Origin: an uncultured Gemmataceae bacterium
Lineage (GTDB): Bacteria > Planctomycetota > Planctomycetia > Gemmatales > Gemmataceae
Assembly (NCBI GenBank): GCA_937922175.1
Contig: CAKZUU010000384.1
Location: 1 to 5,677 of the forward strand
Direction: 5' to 3'
DNA: 5,677 nt
Shown one piece after another: positions 1 to 5,677 of the stretch (the stretch's first letter is position 1; every line of letters begins with the position of its first letter). Below the pieces are notes generated by a model. The model was not told where the DNA came from, did not search any database, and saw only the letters and a list, made by a program, of their open reading frames with translations. A program made the position numbers and the translations under genes.

Positions 1-515
1 CTCGGGCCGTTGCCGTCGCGGAAATCTCTCATCCGGGCATCCTCCAAAGCGTGTTGGTGCTCGAGGAACTACGGGAACAGGTCGCCTTGCATGAGGCGAT
101 TCCCGAGGCATCCCAACGGCTGGATCAAATGTCTTTCCGACTCTGGAAGCGGGGGTTGATCGACGAAATCGCGCGAATGGTCCGCGACTTGCATGGGCGC
201 GGTTTGTTTCACCGAGATCTTTATCTTTGCCACTTTTTTATCGAGCGTCGATTCGTGGCGGAAGTCCCGATCGATTGGACCCAACGAGTGGTCTTGATCG
301 ACTTTCATCGGTTGGTCCGCCGACGCCATCTCCGATTGATGTTGCAAACGAAAGATCTTGCTCAGCTACTTTATTCTTCGTGGATCCAGGGCATTTCGGA
401 CGAAGACCGTCAACGATTTTGGCATGTGTATTGTCGCGGGCGCGATTGTCGTTGGCTTCGTGTCCTGGTGCAGTGGAAGTCATGGCTCTATCAACGAAGT
501 AATCGAGATTCCTGA
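1..515 (+). CDS. waaP: WaaP/RfaP-like lipopolysaccharide core kinase, 5'-truncated
   Basis: The gene is open from the window edge (first full codon at base 3), so the N-terminus with the nucleotide-binding loop is missing; about 170 residues remain. It belongs to the Kdo/WaaP (InaA) family of protein-kinase-like enzymes, which use ATP to phosphorylate heptose or Kdo of the LPS inner core on the cytoplasmic side of the inner membrane. The fragment has the family's catalytic loop HRDLYLCHFF (fragment residues about 70-79; HRD holds the presumed catalytic Asp) and, about 20 residues later, LIDFHRL (about 98-104), which takes the place of the DFG metal-binding motif of eukaryotic kinases. The next stretch, KDLAQLLYSS, is also typical of WaaP. 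A GTG at 51 is internal, because homologous-looking sequence precedes it in frame. It ends 2 bases before the glycosyltransferase start, which supports a shared LPS role. The exact sugar phosphorylated cannot be told; the symbol reflects family resemblance only. Confidence 0.88.
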   Translation, partial: RAVAVAEISHPGILQSVLVLEELREQVALHEAIPEASQRLDQMSFRLWKRGLIDEIARMVRDLHGRGLFHRDLYLCHFFIERRFVAEVPIDWTQRVVLIDFHRLVRRRHLRLMLQTKDLAQLLYSSWIQGISDEDRQRFWHVYCRGRDCRWLRVLVQWKSWLYQRSNRDS

Positions 516-517
516 GG

Positions 518-1699
518 ATGATCGTCGCGTTTTGCCACGAGAATGTGGATCCTGCACGGGGTGGCTGTGAGACCTATATCGCCGATTTGGCGCAGCGCAT
601 GCTTGCTGATGGTCATGAGATTCATCTTCTGTCGTGTCATTGGAATGCCAAACGACTCCCGCGTGGGATTGTGGTGCATCCGATTCATGGGGTGAGAGCG
701 CCCCGCTGGCTTCGTCCCTGGCTTTTCGGTCGGGCCTGCCTCCAGGAGTTGAAACGTTTTCATCACGACGTCTCGATCGGCTTCGACAAGACGTGGGGCC
801 AGGATCTTTTTTACCCTCAGGGCGGATGTTACGCCGCCTCGCAAGAGGCCAACCTCAACAAGTATGCTGCGGGTTGGCGACGAGAATTTGTTCGTTGGCT
901 GAAGCGTGTTGATCCGGCGATTCAGTCGTTTCGGTTCATCGAGCGATGGCAGTATCACCGTGCCCGCGTGATCTTGGTGAACAGTGAAATGTCCCGGCGG
1001 CATGTGACGCACTTTCTCGGCATCTCCGCCCAGCGCATTCAGGTGCTTCATGCCGCGATCAGTCCCGATCGATTCCGGTCGGCGGACCGCGAAGAGATCC
1101 GGCAGCGGATGCGGCACCTTTGGGGGGTATCCCGCGACACCGTGGTGGCGTTGTTTGTTGCGATGAACTACCGTTTGAAAGGGCTTTCGACCCTGCTTCA
1201 GGCCTTGGCACAAGTTCGGCGGGATCGCGATTGGAAGCTCGTCGTCGTCGGATCGCCGCATTTTGGACCGTTTCTCCGCCGAGCGACTCGCGACGGTCTC
1301 GCGGATCGGGTTCATTTTCATGGCTACTGCGCGGATTCCCGGCAAGCCTATTTTGCCGCCGATTTTCTCGTGCATCCCACGTTTTATGATCCGTGCTCGT
1401 TGGTGGTCCTCGAAGCCTTGACGTGCGGCATCCCCGTGATTACCACCCGGTGCAATGGTGCCGCGGAGCTGATGTCTCCCCCGAAGGACGGATGGGTCAT
1501 CGCTCATCCTCACGACGCCGATGCGCTCGCCGCGGCGATGACGGACCTTCTGGACCCGAAGCGACGGCTTGAAGCGAGTCGTCACGCTCAACAGTCCTCG
1601 GCACGATGGACATTTGAAGATCACTATCGCAAGATGATGACGATCCTGGAATCCTGCCGATCGGCCCGCGAGACGGGAGGTGAGTCGAGGGCGGCTTGA
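518..1699 (+). CDS. GT4-family glycosyltransferase, WaaG/RfaG-like
   Basis: The 393-residue protein is a full-length GT-B-fold retaining glycosyltransferase. It probably transfers a sugar from a nucleotide-sugar donor to an LPS core or related envelope glycan at the cytoplasmic face of the inner membrane. The N-terminal domain begins MIVAFCHENVDPARGGCETY, with the Gly-rich turn usual for this fold. The C-terminal donor domain starts near residue 207 and shows YRLKG (218-222, with R219 and K221 in the usual phosphate-binding spot), VVVG (242-245), and the signature around 285-310 (HPTFYDPCSLVVLEAL, then GIPVITT). The classical E-x7-E pair appears here as D291-x7-E299. ATG 518 is chosen because an in-frame stop at 500-502 blocks a longer form. 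There is no well-spaced ribosome binding site (GAGG abuts the ATG), so re-initiation from the stop at 513-515 is likely. The beginning and the WaaP neighbour recall E. coli WaaG (heptose glucosyltransferase), but the donor and acceptor are not certain. Confidence 0.9.
   Translation: MIVAFCHENVDPARGGCETYIADLAQRMLADGHEIHLLSCHWNAKRLPRGIVVHPIHGVRAPRWLRPWLFGRACLQELKRFHHDVSIGFDKTWGQDLFYPQGGCYAASQEANLNKYAAGWRREFVRWLKRVDPAIQSFRFIERWQYHRARVILVNSEMSRRHVTHFLGISAQRIQVLHAAISPDRFRSADREEIRQRMRHLWGVSRDTVVALFVAMNYRLKGLSTLLQALAQVRRDRDWKLVVVGSPHFGPFLRRATRDGLADRVHFHGYCADSRQAYFAADFLVHPTFYDPCSLVVLEALTCGIPVITTRCNGAAELMSPPKDGWVIAHPHDADALAAAMTDLLDPKRRLEASRHAQQSSARWTFEDHYRKMMTILESCRSARETGGESRAA
1687..1691 (+). promoter_or_regulatory. 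ribosome binding site deciding the plsY start
   Basis: GAGGG lies 7 bases before the ATG at 1699, inside the 3' end of the glycosyltransferase gene. It favours ATG 1699 over the adjacent in-frame TTG at 1696. The ATG shares its A with the upstream TGA stop (1697-1699), a typical coupled junction. Confidence 0.5.
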
Positions 1700-2871
1700 T
1701 GACGTTCGCGGTCATCAGCGTTGTCGCGTATTTCGTGGGATCCGTCCCCTTCGGTTTTCTCGTGGCGCGTTGTCGTGGAGTCGATATCCGCGCGATCGGC
1801 AGCGGTAACATCGGCGCGACGAACGTGGCCCGGAGTCTGGGGCCGAAAACGGGATTGATCGTTTTTCTCCTCGACGCGCTCAAAGGAGCGATTCCGACAG
1901 CCTTGGGCGAGAGTTGGTTGGGAATCGAGGGAGGTGTCGGGGCGGCGGTCGCCGCTTTGCTGGGACACATGTTCCCAGTCTGGTTGCGATTTCGCGGCGG
2001 AAAAGGGGTCGCCACGGGGGCGGGTGCGCTCACTGTCCTACTTCCACTTCCCGTGACCTGCGGTCTGTTGGTTTGGCTCGCTGTGTTCGCGACCTGGCGG
2101 ATTGTCTCGTTGGCCTCGCTCAGCGGAGCGGTGATGCTCGCCGGGGTAGCCATAGGTGGTGCTATCCTCTCCGGAACTGACGCTGCGACTAAAAAAGCTT
2201 TGGTGGCTGCGGGCGCGTCCCTGTTGGTTTGGGCACGTCATGCCGAAAACCTCGTGCGGATTGCTCGGGGAACAGAAAACCGTTTTTCGGAGTCAACGAC
2301 ATTGCGTGGCATCAGCAAAATCATTCACGTGGGGGCGCTGGCACTGTGGTTTGGATCTAACTTTTTCTTTTCATTGATCGTTGCCGTTCTGATCTTTCGC
2401 ACATGGGAGGGATACGCGGATGATCCGCCGCCGTGGCTACCCGGATTTGGGGCGTTGACGAAGGAAACGGGGACGCGGATCGCCGGCGCCACCGTCGGAC
2501 CGATCTTTCCGTTTCTTTTCGCGGTACAAGGAATTTGCTCGGTTCTCGTGCTAATCACGAGTCTGGGTTTTAGCCGATGGGAGCCGAAACGACGTCTCCA
2601 TCGCGTTCGATTTGGTATCGTCGTTCTTGCTGCCCTCACTGTTGTGGCGGGCTGGCCGATCTCCCGTCATGTCAGCGCCCTGCGCGAACAGCGTTACTCG
2701 CGAGATGCCTCGGTTTCTGCGATGGCGAGAGAACAGTTCGGCCCGTGGCACGCTGTCAGCCTATTCCTCAACTTCGGTACCATCGCCCTGACAGGAGTGG
2801 CGACGGCGCTCGCCGCTTTCTTACCCCCCAACGAGCCGACGACCGATCAAGGCAAATCCGGCTCTTGTTGA
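1699..2871 (+). CDS. plsY: PlsY glycerol-3-phosphate acyltransferase fused to a DUF4149-like membrane domain
   Basis: Residues 1 to about 197 of 390 are a complete PlsY, the inner-membrane enzyme that moves an acyl group from acyl-phosphate to sn-glycerol-3-phosphate, giving lysophosphatidic acid for phospholipid synthesis. Its three conserved motifs are visible: GSGNIGATNVAR (34-45), FRGGKGVATG (98-107) and RHAENLVRIARGTEN (180-194), with GSVPFG (14-19) in the first membrane helix. PlsY proteins are usually about 190-220 residues. Here a second half of about 185 residues follows without a break. It has four likely membrane helices (about 208-233, 265-288, 303-321, 353-375) and patterns of the DUF4149/TMEM205 kind: LALWFGSNFFFSLIVA near the start, GPIFPFLFAVQG in the middle, and WHAVSLFLN near the end. 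The function of that half is unknown. The start is ATG 1699, one base overlapping the upstream stop. The 3' end overlaps the convergent agmatine deiminase gene by 25 bp. The PlsY call is very secure; the DUF4149 call is from pattern recognition and less so. Confidence 0.93.
   Translation: MTFAVISVVAYFVGSVPFGFLVARCRGVDIRAIGSGNIGATNVARSLGPKTGLIVFLLDALKGAIPTALGESWLGIEGGVGAAVAALLGHMFPVWLRFRGGKGVATGAGALTVLLPLPVTCGLLVWLAVFATWRIVSLASLSGAVMLAGVAIGGAILSGTDAATKKALVAAGASLLVWARHAENLVRIARGTENRFSESTTLRGISKIIHVGALALWFGSNFFFSLIVAVLIFRTWEGYADDPPPWLPGFGALTKETGTRIAGATVGPIFPFLFAVQGICSVLVLITSLGFSRWEPKRRLHRVRFGIVVLAALTVVAGWPISRHVSALREQRYSRDASVSAMAREQFGPWHAVSLFLNFGTIALTGVATALAAFLPPNEPTTDQGKSGSC
2847..2871. other. 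tail-to-tail overlap of two convergent genes
   Basis: The stop of plsY (TGA 2869-2871, plus strand) lies inside the agmatine deiminase gene, and the stop of the latter (complement of 2847-2849) lies inside plsY. The 25 bp encode the last residues of both proteins. I see no GC-rich hairpin with a T-run nearby on either strand, so where transcription ends is unclear; antisense read-through is possible. Confidence 0.8.
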
Positions 2872-3902
2872 GTCAGACAGTGCAGTGTTCCCAGACCCCA
2901 TACCAGTTCGACGGAGTGAATTCCGACGACGATTCGATTAGGGAACAAACGAGCGATTGTGTCGAGGGCGAGCCGATCTTGGGGTGCGTTGAAGGTCGGG
3001 ACGAGAACCCGTCGGTTGGCGATGTAGAAATTGGCATAGCTGGCCGGCAGTCGCTGTCCGTCGAAGATCACGGGATCGGGCATGGGAAGGGGCACGATCT
3101 CCAGCGGACGTCCGTCCAAGTCGGTCATGTGCTTCAACCGAGCGAGATTCTCCTGAAGCGGCTCGAAATTTGCATCGTCGCGCCGGTTCTCGACGGAGGC
3201 GGCAATCGTTCGTGGCCCGACAAAGCGAGCGACGTCGTCAACATGGCCGTGGGTGTCGTCGCCCGCGATTCCTCGGCCCAGCCATAGGGTTTTCGTCACT
3301 CCTAAATAATCTCGAAAGATCTGTTCGTAGTCCTCCCGACCGAATCCCGGATTCCGCTCTTGCTCTGAAGAAAGGAGACATTCTTCGGTGGTGAGCAACA
3401 GCCCAGCACCGTTGCCATCGATGCTGCCACCCTCCAGCACGATGCGATCTCCGCGATGCGTCGGTTGAATAGATCGCCAATGGAAACGATCAGCGAGTCG
3501 CCGGGGCAGGGCGTCGTCGTCAGCAAAGTCGGGATACTTGGACCAGGCGTTGAAACGCCAATCCAAGGCCAGCTTGCGTCCATCGGGGTCCGCAATGAAA
3601 ATCGGACCCGAGTCCCGAAGCCAACCGCGGTTGACCACACTTTCCACGAACTGAACACGCGCCAGGTCCACTGAACAGCGGGTCAGGATTTGCGCGACCT
3701 GGTTCGCGGTTTCCTGGTCGGGAACCACAAGGCCGACCTCTTCGCTCAGGTGGAGATGGCGAACAATTTCGGCATAGACCCACGGGATCGGTTCGAATCG
3801 TCCGGGCCAATCGCCTGGTTGCGTCGGCCAAGCAATCCAGGTCCGCCGATGAACCTCCCACTCGGCCGGCCAGCGAACGCCCAGGGGCGTGCTCGTTCCC
3901 AT
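2847..3902 (-). CDS. aguA: agmatine deiminase / peptidylarginine deiminase family protein
   Basis: The 351-residue cytoplasmic enzyme of the PAD_porph family likely hydrolyses agmatine to N-carbamoylputrescine and ammonia, a step from arginine to putrescine. Family landmarks run in order: WPAEWEVHRRTWIAWP (11-26), RDSGPIFI (96-103), EGGSIDGNGAG (157-167) then TTEECLL (171-177) and RNP, LWLGRGIAGDDTHGHVDD (206-223, with H220 the expected catalytic His), PASYANFYIAN (286-296), and the nucleophile Cys342 in LHCLTQQ near the C-terminus. Length fits the family (about 340-370). The frame stays open 65 codons further upstream, but that extension is antisense-like and overlaps the peptidase gene; ATG 3900-3902 begins just before the first conserved block and has a good ribosome binding site. 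It lies 26 bases downstream of the M24 peptidase gene and is probably co-transcribed. The usual GGGG before the catalytic Cys reads WGLG here. No N-carbamoylputrescine amidase (AguB) is in the window, so the substrate might be another guanidino compound. Confidence 0.92.
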   Translation of the reverse strand: MGTSTPLGVRWPAEWEVHRRTWIAWPTQPGDWPGRFEPIPWVYAEIVRHLHLSEEVGLVVPDQETANQVAQILTRCSVDLARVQFVESVVNRGWLRDSGPIFIADPDGRKLALDWRFNAWSKYPDFADDDALPRRLADRFHWRSIQPTHRGDRIVLEGGSIDGNGAGLLLTTEECLLSSEQERNPGFGREDYEQIFRDYLGVTKTLWLGRGIAGDDTHGHVDDVARFVGPRTIAASVENRRDDANFEPLQENLARLKHMTDLDGRPLEIVPLPMPDPVIFDGQRLPASYANFYIANRRVLVPTFNAPQDRLALDTIARLFPNRIVVGIHSVELVWGLGTLHCLTQQEPDLP

Positions 3903-3910
3903 AAGAGTTG

Positions 3911-3916
3911 TTCCTC
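3911..3916 (-). promoter_or_regulatory. ribosome binding site deciding the agmatine deiminase start
   Basis: On the minus strand GAGGAA stands 8 bases before the ATG at 3900-3902. It sits in the 26-base gap after the peptidase stop and supports the 351-residue form over the longer open frame reaching 4097. Confidence 0.6.
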
Positions 3917-3928
3917 GCTGCTCATCGC

Positions 3929-5161
3929 TCAGCCCTTGGGCGGCGACCAAACTGAATCGTTCGCGAAGAGCGGTACCACTGCCGTTTGCAACGGTCCGCC
4001 GGTGACGTGGACCTGCCCGGTGCGATCGACGAAAACATTTGTTTCGCTTCGGATGCCGAATTCGGGAAAGTAAATACCCGGCTCGATCGAAAAGCACGTT
4101 CCCCGCATGACCCGTCGTTCCTCACGCGTTTCCAAACCGTCCATATTAGCGCCGTTACCGTGTGTCTCCTGACCGATACTATGCCCTGTCCGATGACAGA
4201 AGAATTCGCCGAAACCTGCTCGGTCGATCACGGATCGCGCGGCTTCATCGACCTGCCAACCCCGCAGCACTTCGTTTCGACCAAAGGCATCATGCACTCG
4301 TTGGATCGCCGCATCTCGTGCCTGGGCGACCACGTCGAAAATACGCGTGTATTTCTCGGGGACTGCCTTTCCGACGAAGCATGTCCAAGTCAAGTCGCTG
4401 TAGACGGCTCCCGGTCGTTCGCACTTGGCCCACAGGTCGATTAAAACGAAATCGTCAGCGCGGATCATGCCATCTTCGCCGGGTCTCGGCTCGTAATGGG
4501 GATCGCCGCTGTGCTCGTTTCGGGCCACGATGGGACCGTGATCTGTGACAAGCCCCTGCGCCGCGAAGTGCTGTAAAATCGTTTGTTGCACGTCGAGTTC
4601 GTGCACGCGGCCTTCCGTTTGAATCCGTTGGCGAATGAACTGGAAAGCGACGTCGATGGCGCTACGTGTTCCGCGTGCCGCCTCCAGGTGGAGCGCCCAT
4701 TGCTCGTCGCTCCAGACCGCTTCAAATTGCTGAATCAAATCACCCGACGAAACGATTTCCGTGCCCATCGAGCGCACCAATTCGATCGTCCCGGCATCGA
4801 CACGTGAAATGTAGGGATTGGCGTTTCGCGGCACGTACTCCATCGCCACAACGCGGCTGCCGCAGAGCAACTCGCGAAGTCCTGTCTCGAGTTCTTGCCA
4901 TCGCAAGTACACGATCGACGTTCCCGGTAAATGCGCCAAAGCTTGCGGCTCGATGCGATGAACGAGTTTCCGTGGTTCTCCCTCGGCGGGAATGAAATAG
5001 AACCACCGCCGCGATAGGAGTTTGTCGGGAGGCAGGCCGATAATCCGCCGTGCCAAAGTGTTCAATCCACGAAAATCGTACAAAAGCCAACCATCCACCG
5101 ACTCCGCCTGAATTGCGGATTGGATCGCCGAAAGATTGATCGATTGAGTCTGCTCGCTCAT
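3929..5161 (-). CDS. M24 family metallopeptidase, Xaa-Pro aminopeptidase-like
   Basis: The 410-residue protein is a pita-bread-fold metallopeptidase, probably cytoplasmic (no signal peptide), that would remove the N-terminal residue from peptides with proline in second position. An N-terminal creatinase-like domain (about 8-150, with DGWLLYDFRGLN at 23-34) precedes the catalytic domain (about 155-400). All five metal ligands are visible: D242 (LIDLWAK), D256 (VYSDLTW), H327 (RTGHSIG), E360 (FSIEPGIY) and E373 (RSETNVF). NEHSGDPHYEP (215-225) is a further family-like block. The frame is open upstream to a GTG at 5246-5248, but ATG 5159-5161 has a GGTGGAG site 7 bases ahead, and the extra 29 residues look like intergenic translation. 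It is the first gene of a leftward pair with agmatine deiminase. Prolidase or another M24 dipeptidase is an alternative; M24 specificity is hard to assign from sequence alone. Confidence 0.92.
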   Translation of the reverse strand: MSEQTQSINLSAIQSAIQAESVDGWLLYDFRGLNTLARRIIGLPPDKLLSRRWFYFIPAEGEPRKLVHRIEPQALAHLPGTSIVYLRWQELETGLRELLCGSRVVAMEYVPRNANPYISRVDAGTIELVRSMGTEIVSSGDLIQQFEAVWSDEQWALHLEAARGTRSAIDVAFQFIRQRIQTEGRVHELDVQQTILQHFAAQGLVTDHGPIVARNEHSGDPHYEPRPGEDGMIRADDFVLIDLWAKCERPGAVYSDLTWTCFVGKAVPEKYTRIFDVVAQARDAAIQRVHDAFGRNEVLRGWQVDEAARSVIDRAGFGEFFCHRTGHSIGQETHGNGANMDGLETREERRVMRGTCFSIEPGIYFPEFGIRSETNVFVDRTGQVHVTGGPLQTAVVPLFANDSVWSPPKG

Positions 5162-5168
5162 TGCCGCA

Positions 5169-5175
5169 CTCCACC
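5169..5175 (-). promoter_or_regulatory. ribosome binding site deciding the M24 peptidase start
   Basis: On the minus strand GGTGGAG ends 7 bases before ATG 5159-5161. It is the reason for preferring this start over the upstream in-frame GTG at 5246-5248. Confidence 0.6.
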
Positions 5176-5198
5176 CATGCGTTGTCGCACGTACCCCC

Positions 5199-5227
5199 TT
5201 GCCGTTCGTGCGGGCGAGTGTCACAAT
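5199..5227 (+). promoter_or_regulatory. candidate sigma70-like promoter for the epimerase gene
   Basis: TTGCCG (5199-5204) and CACAAT (5222-5227) are 17 bases apart, each matching four of six positions of the -35 and -10 consensus. Transcription would begin roughly 30 bases before the epimerase ATG. The match is weak and could arise by chance. Confidence 0.2.
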
Positions 5228-5252
5228 CTCCGCACCACACCTCAACACGCAC

Positions 5253-5257
5253 AGGAG
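5253..5257 (+). promoter_or_regulatory. ribosome binding site of the epimerase gene
   Basis: AGGAG lies 6 bases before ATG 5264, an ideal spacing. It fixes the start directly in front of a signal peptide. Confidence 0.7.
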
Positions 5258-5263
5258 CCTGCC

Positions 5264-5677
5264 ATGCGTCCAGTGTACTGCCTTGGCTTTGTGATACTAC
5301 TCGGAGCCACCATGGTCCGCGCTGAGGACGTCAAAACCCGAATCAGCAAGAAGGAGTTCGGCAAAATGCCCGATGGTCAAACCGTTGACGAATACACGCT
5401 TTCTCGCGGTGGCATCACCGTCAAGGTGATCACGCTCGGTGGCATCATCACGGCGATCCACACGCCAGATCGCCTCGGTCGACTTGATGACATCGTGTTG
5501 GGCTTCGACACCTTGGAGGGGTACTTGAAGGGGCATCCCTATTTCGGCTGTATCACGGGCCGTTATTGCAACCGCATCGCCAACGGAAAATTCCTCCTGG
5601 AGGGCAAGGAGTATCAGCTCGCGAAGAACAACGGCCCCCATCACCTCCACGGCGGCAATGTCGGTTTCGATAAAGTC
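5264..5677 (+). CDS. galM: aldose 1-epimerase (galactose mutarotase), secreted, 3'-truncated
   Basis: The first 138 residues of an open frame running off the window end. Aldose 1-epimerase interconverts the alpha and beta anomers of hexoses such as galactose and glucose. The fragment carries the family's N-terminal half: GKMPDGQTVDEYTL (33-46), TLGGIITAIHTPDR (57-70), DDIVLGFDTLEGYL (75-88), GCITGRYCNRIANGKF (95-110) and NNGPHHLHGGNVGFDKV (122-138). The HHLHGG block (126-131) contains one of the two catalytic-site histidines known for the family, and R104 in NRI is a conserved sugar-contacting Arg. Residues 1-20 look like a Sec signal peptide: Arg2, hydrophobic core 4-17, and a likely cleavage after VRA (18-20) before ED. 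There is no lipobox. Export suggests work in the periplasm or outside, perhaps during polysaccharide use, unlike the cytoplasmic E. coli enzyme. It is transcribed away from the peptidase gene. The second half, with the other catalytic residues, is not visible. Confidence 0.92.
   Translation, partial: MRPVYCLGFVILLGATMVRAEDVKTRISKKEFGKMPDGQTVDEYTLSRGGITVKVITLGGIITAIHTPDRLGRLDDIVLGFDTLEGYLKGHPYFGCITGRYCNRIANGKFLLEGKEYQLAKNNGPHHLHGGNVGFDKV

Larger units (their letters stand above)
5162..5263. promoter_or_regulatory. divergent intergenic region between peptidase and epimerase genes
   Basis: These 102 bp must hold the start signals for both outward-reading genes, as neither has another upstream gap in the window. 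It contains both ribosome binding sites, one weak rightward promoter candidate and a 6-bp inverted repeat (5208-5213 with 5230-5235). No convincing leftward promoter was found by eye; TTGAGG (complement of 5240-5245) has no good partner at 17 bases. Confidence 0.6.

Noticed and set aside
51..515. GTG at base 51 as the true start of the kinase gene
   Set aside because: The frame is open with plausible coding sequence to the window edge, and the remaining fragment lacks the N-terminal nucleotide-binding lobe that the family requires.
491..1624. Long antisense open frame (377 residues) opposite the glycosyltransferase
   Set aside because: It is fully covered by a gene with clear GT4 motifs, its translation has no recognisable domain, and G+C-rich coding DNA often leaves the opposite strand open.
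1497..2153. 218-residue minus-strand frame across the glycosyltransferase-plsY junction
   Set aside because: Low-complexity Pro/Thr/Arg-rich translation, spans two well-supported genes on the other strand, no homology signal.
2577..3287. 236-residue plus-strand frame running from plsY into the agmatine deiminase region
   Set aside because: It is out of frame with plsY and antisense to conserved deiminase blocks; nothing in its translation is recognisable.
3903..4097. N-terminal extension of 65 residues on the agmatine deiminase
   Set aside because: The extension overlaps the coding end of the M24 peptidase in another frame, is Arg/Ser-rich without family similarity, and ATG 3900-3902 has a good ribosome binding site.
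5162..5248. 29-residue N-terminal extension of the M24 peptidase from GTG 5246-5248
   Set aside because: It would consume most of the divergent promoter region, and the downstream ATG has a GGTGGAG site at proper spacing.
5161..5263. Leftward promoter for the peptidase gene (TTGAGG with GACACT on the minus strand)
   Set aside because: The putative -10 matches only three of six positions, so I do not report it as a feature.
5297..5650. 117-residue minus-strand frame at the right end
   Set aside because: It is antisense to clear aldose 1-epimerase motifs, so it is a shadow frame.

Overview
This 5,677-base window is a tightly packed, moderately G+C-rich bacterial chromosome segment. It holds six protein genes, two of them cut by the window edges, and I see no RNA genes, mobile elements, CRISPR arrays or tandem repeats. 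The gene set suggests a diderm bacterium with lipopolysaccharide. A WaaP-type core kinase next to a WaaG-like glycosyltransferase, a PlsY fused to a DUF4149-like membrane domain, and a secreted aldose 1-epimerase together recall Planctomycetes (Pirellulales-like). That assignment is an inference from protein style, not from a marker gene.

Layout: bases 1-2871 (+) form an apparent operon: WaaP/RfaP-like LPS kinase (5' end missing), GT4 glycosyltransferase, then PlsY-DUF4149. The first two genes are 2 bases apart and the second and third share one base (TGATG), so translational coupling is likely. Bases 2847-5161 (-) carry a second unit, transcribed right to left: an M24 metallopeptidase resembling Xaa-Pro aminopeptidase, then 26 bases later an agmatine deiminase. 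The two units meet tail to tail and their last coding bases overlap by 25 bp, with no visible terminator between them. A 102-bp divergent intergenic region (5162-5263) separates the peptidase gene from a rightward aldose 1-epimerase gene (5264 to the window end), which starts with a signal peptide and is truncated at 3'.

Functionally, the left operon is about the cell envelope: phosphorylating and glycosylating an LPS core-like glycan and making lysophosphatidic acid for phospholipids. The leftward pair is catabolic: release of amino-terminal residues from proline-containing peptides, and deimination of agmatine or a similar guanidino compound. The epimerase interconverts sugar anomers, probably outside the cytoplasm.

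The most notable item is the PlsY-DUF4149 fusion. I found no convincing evidence of a wholly new system. The rest looks like ordinary core-genome content, with some small deviations in active-site motifs recorded under findings.
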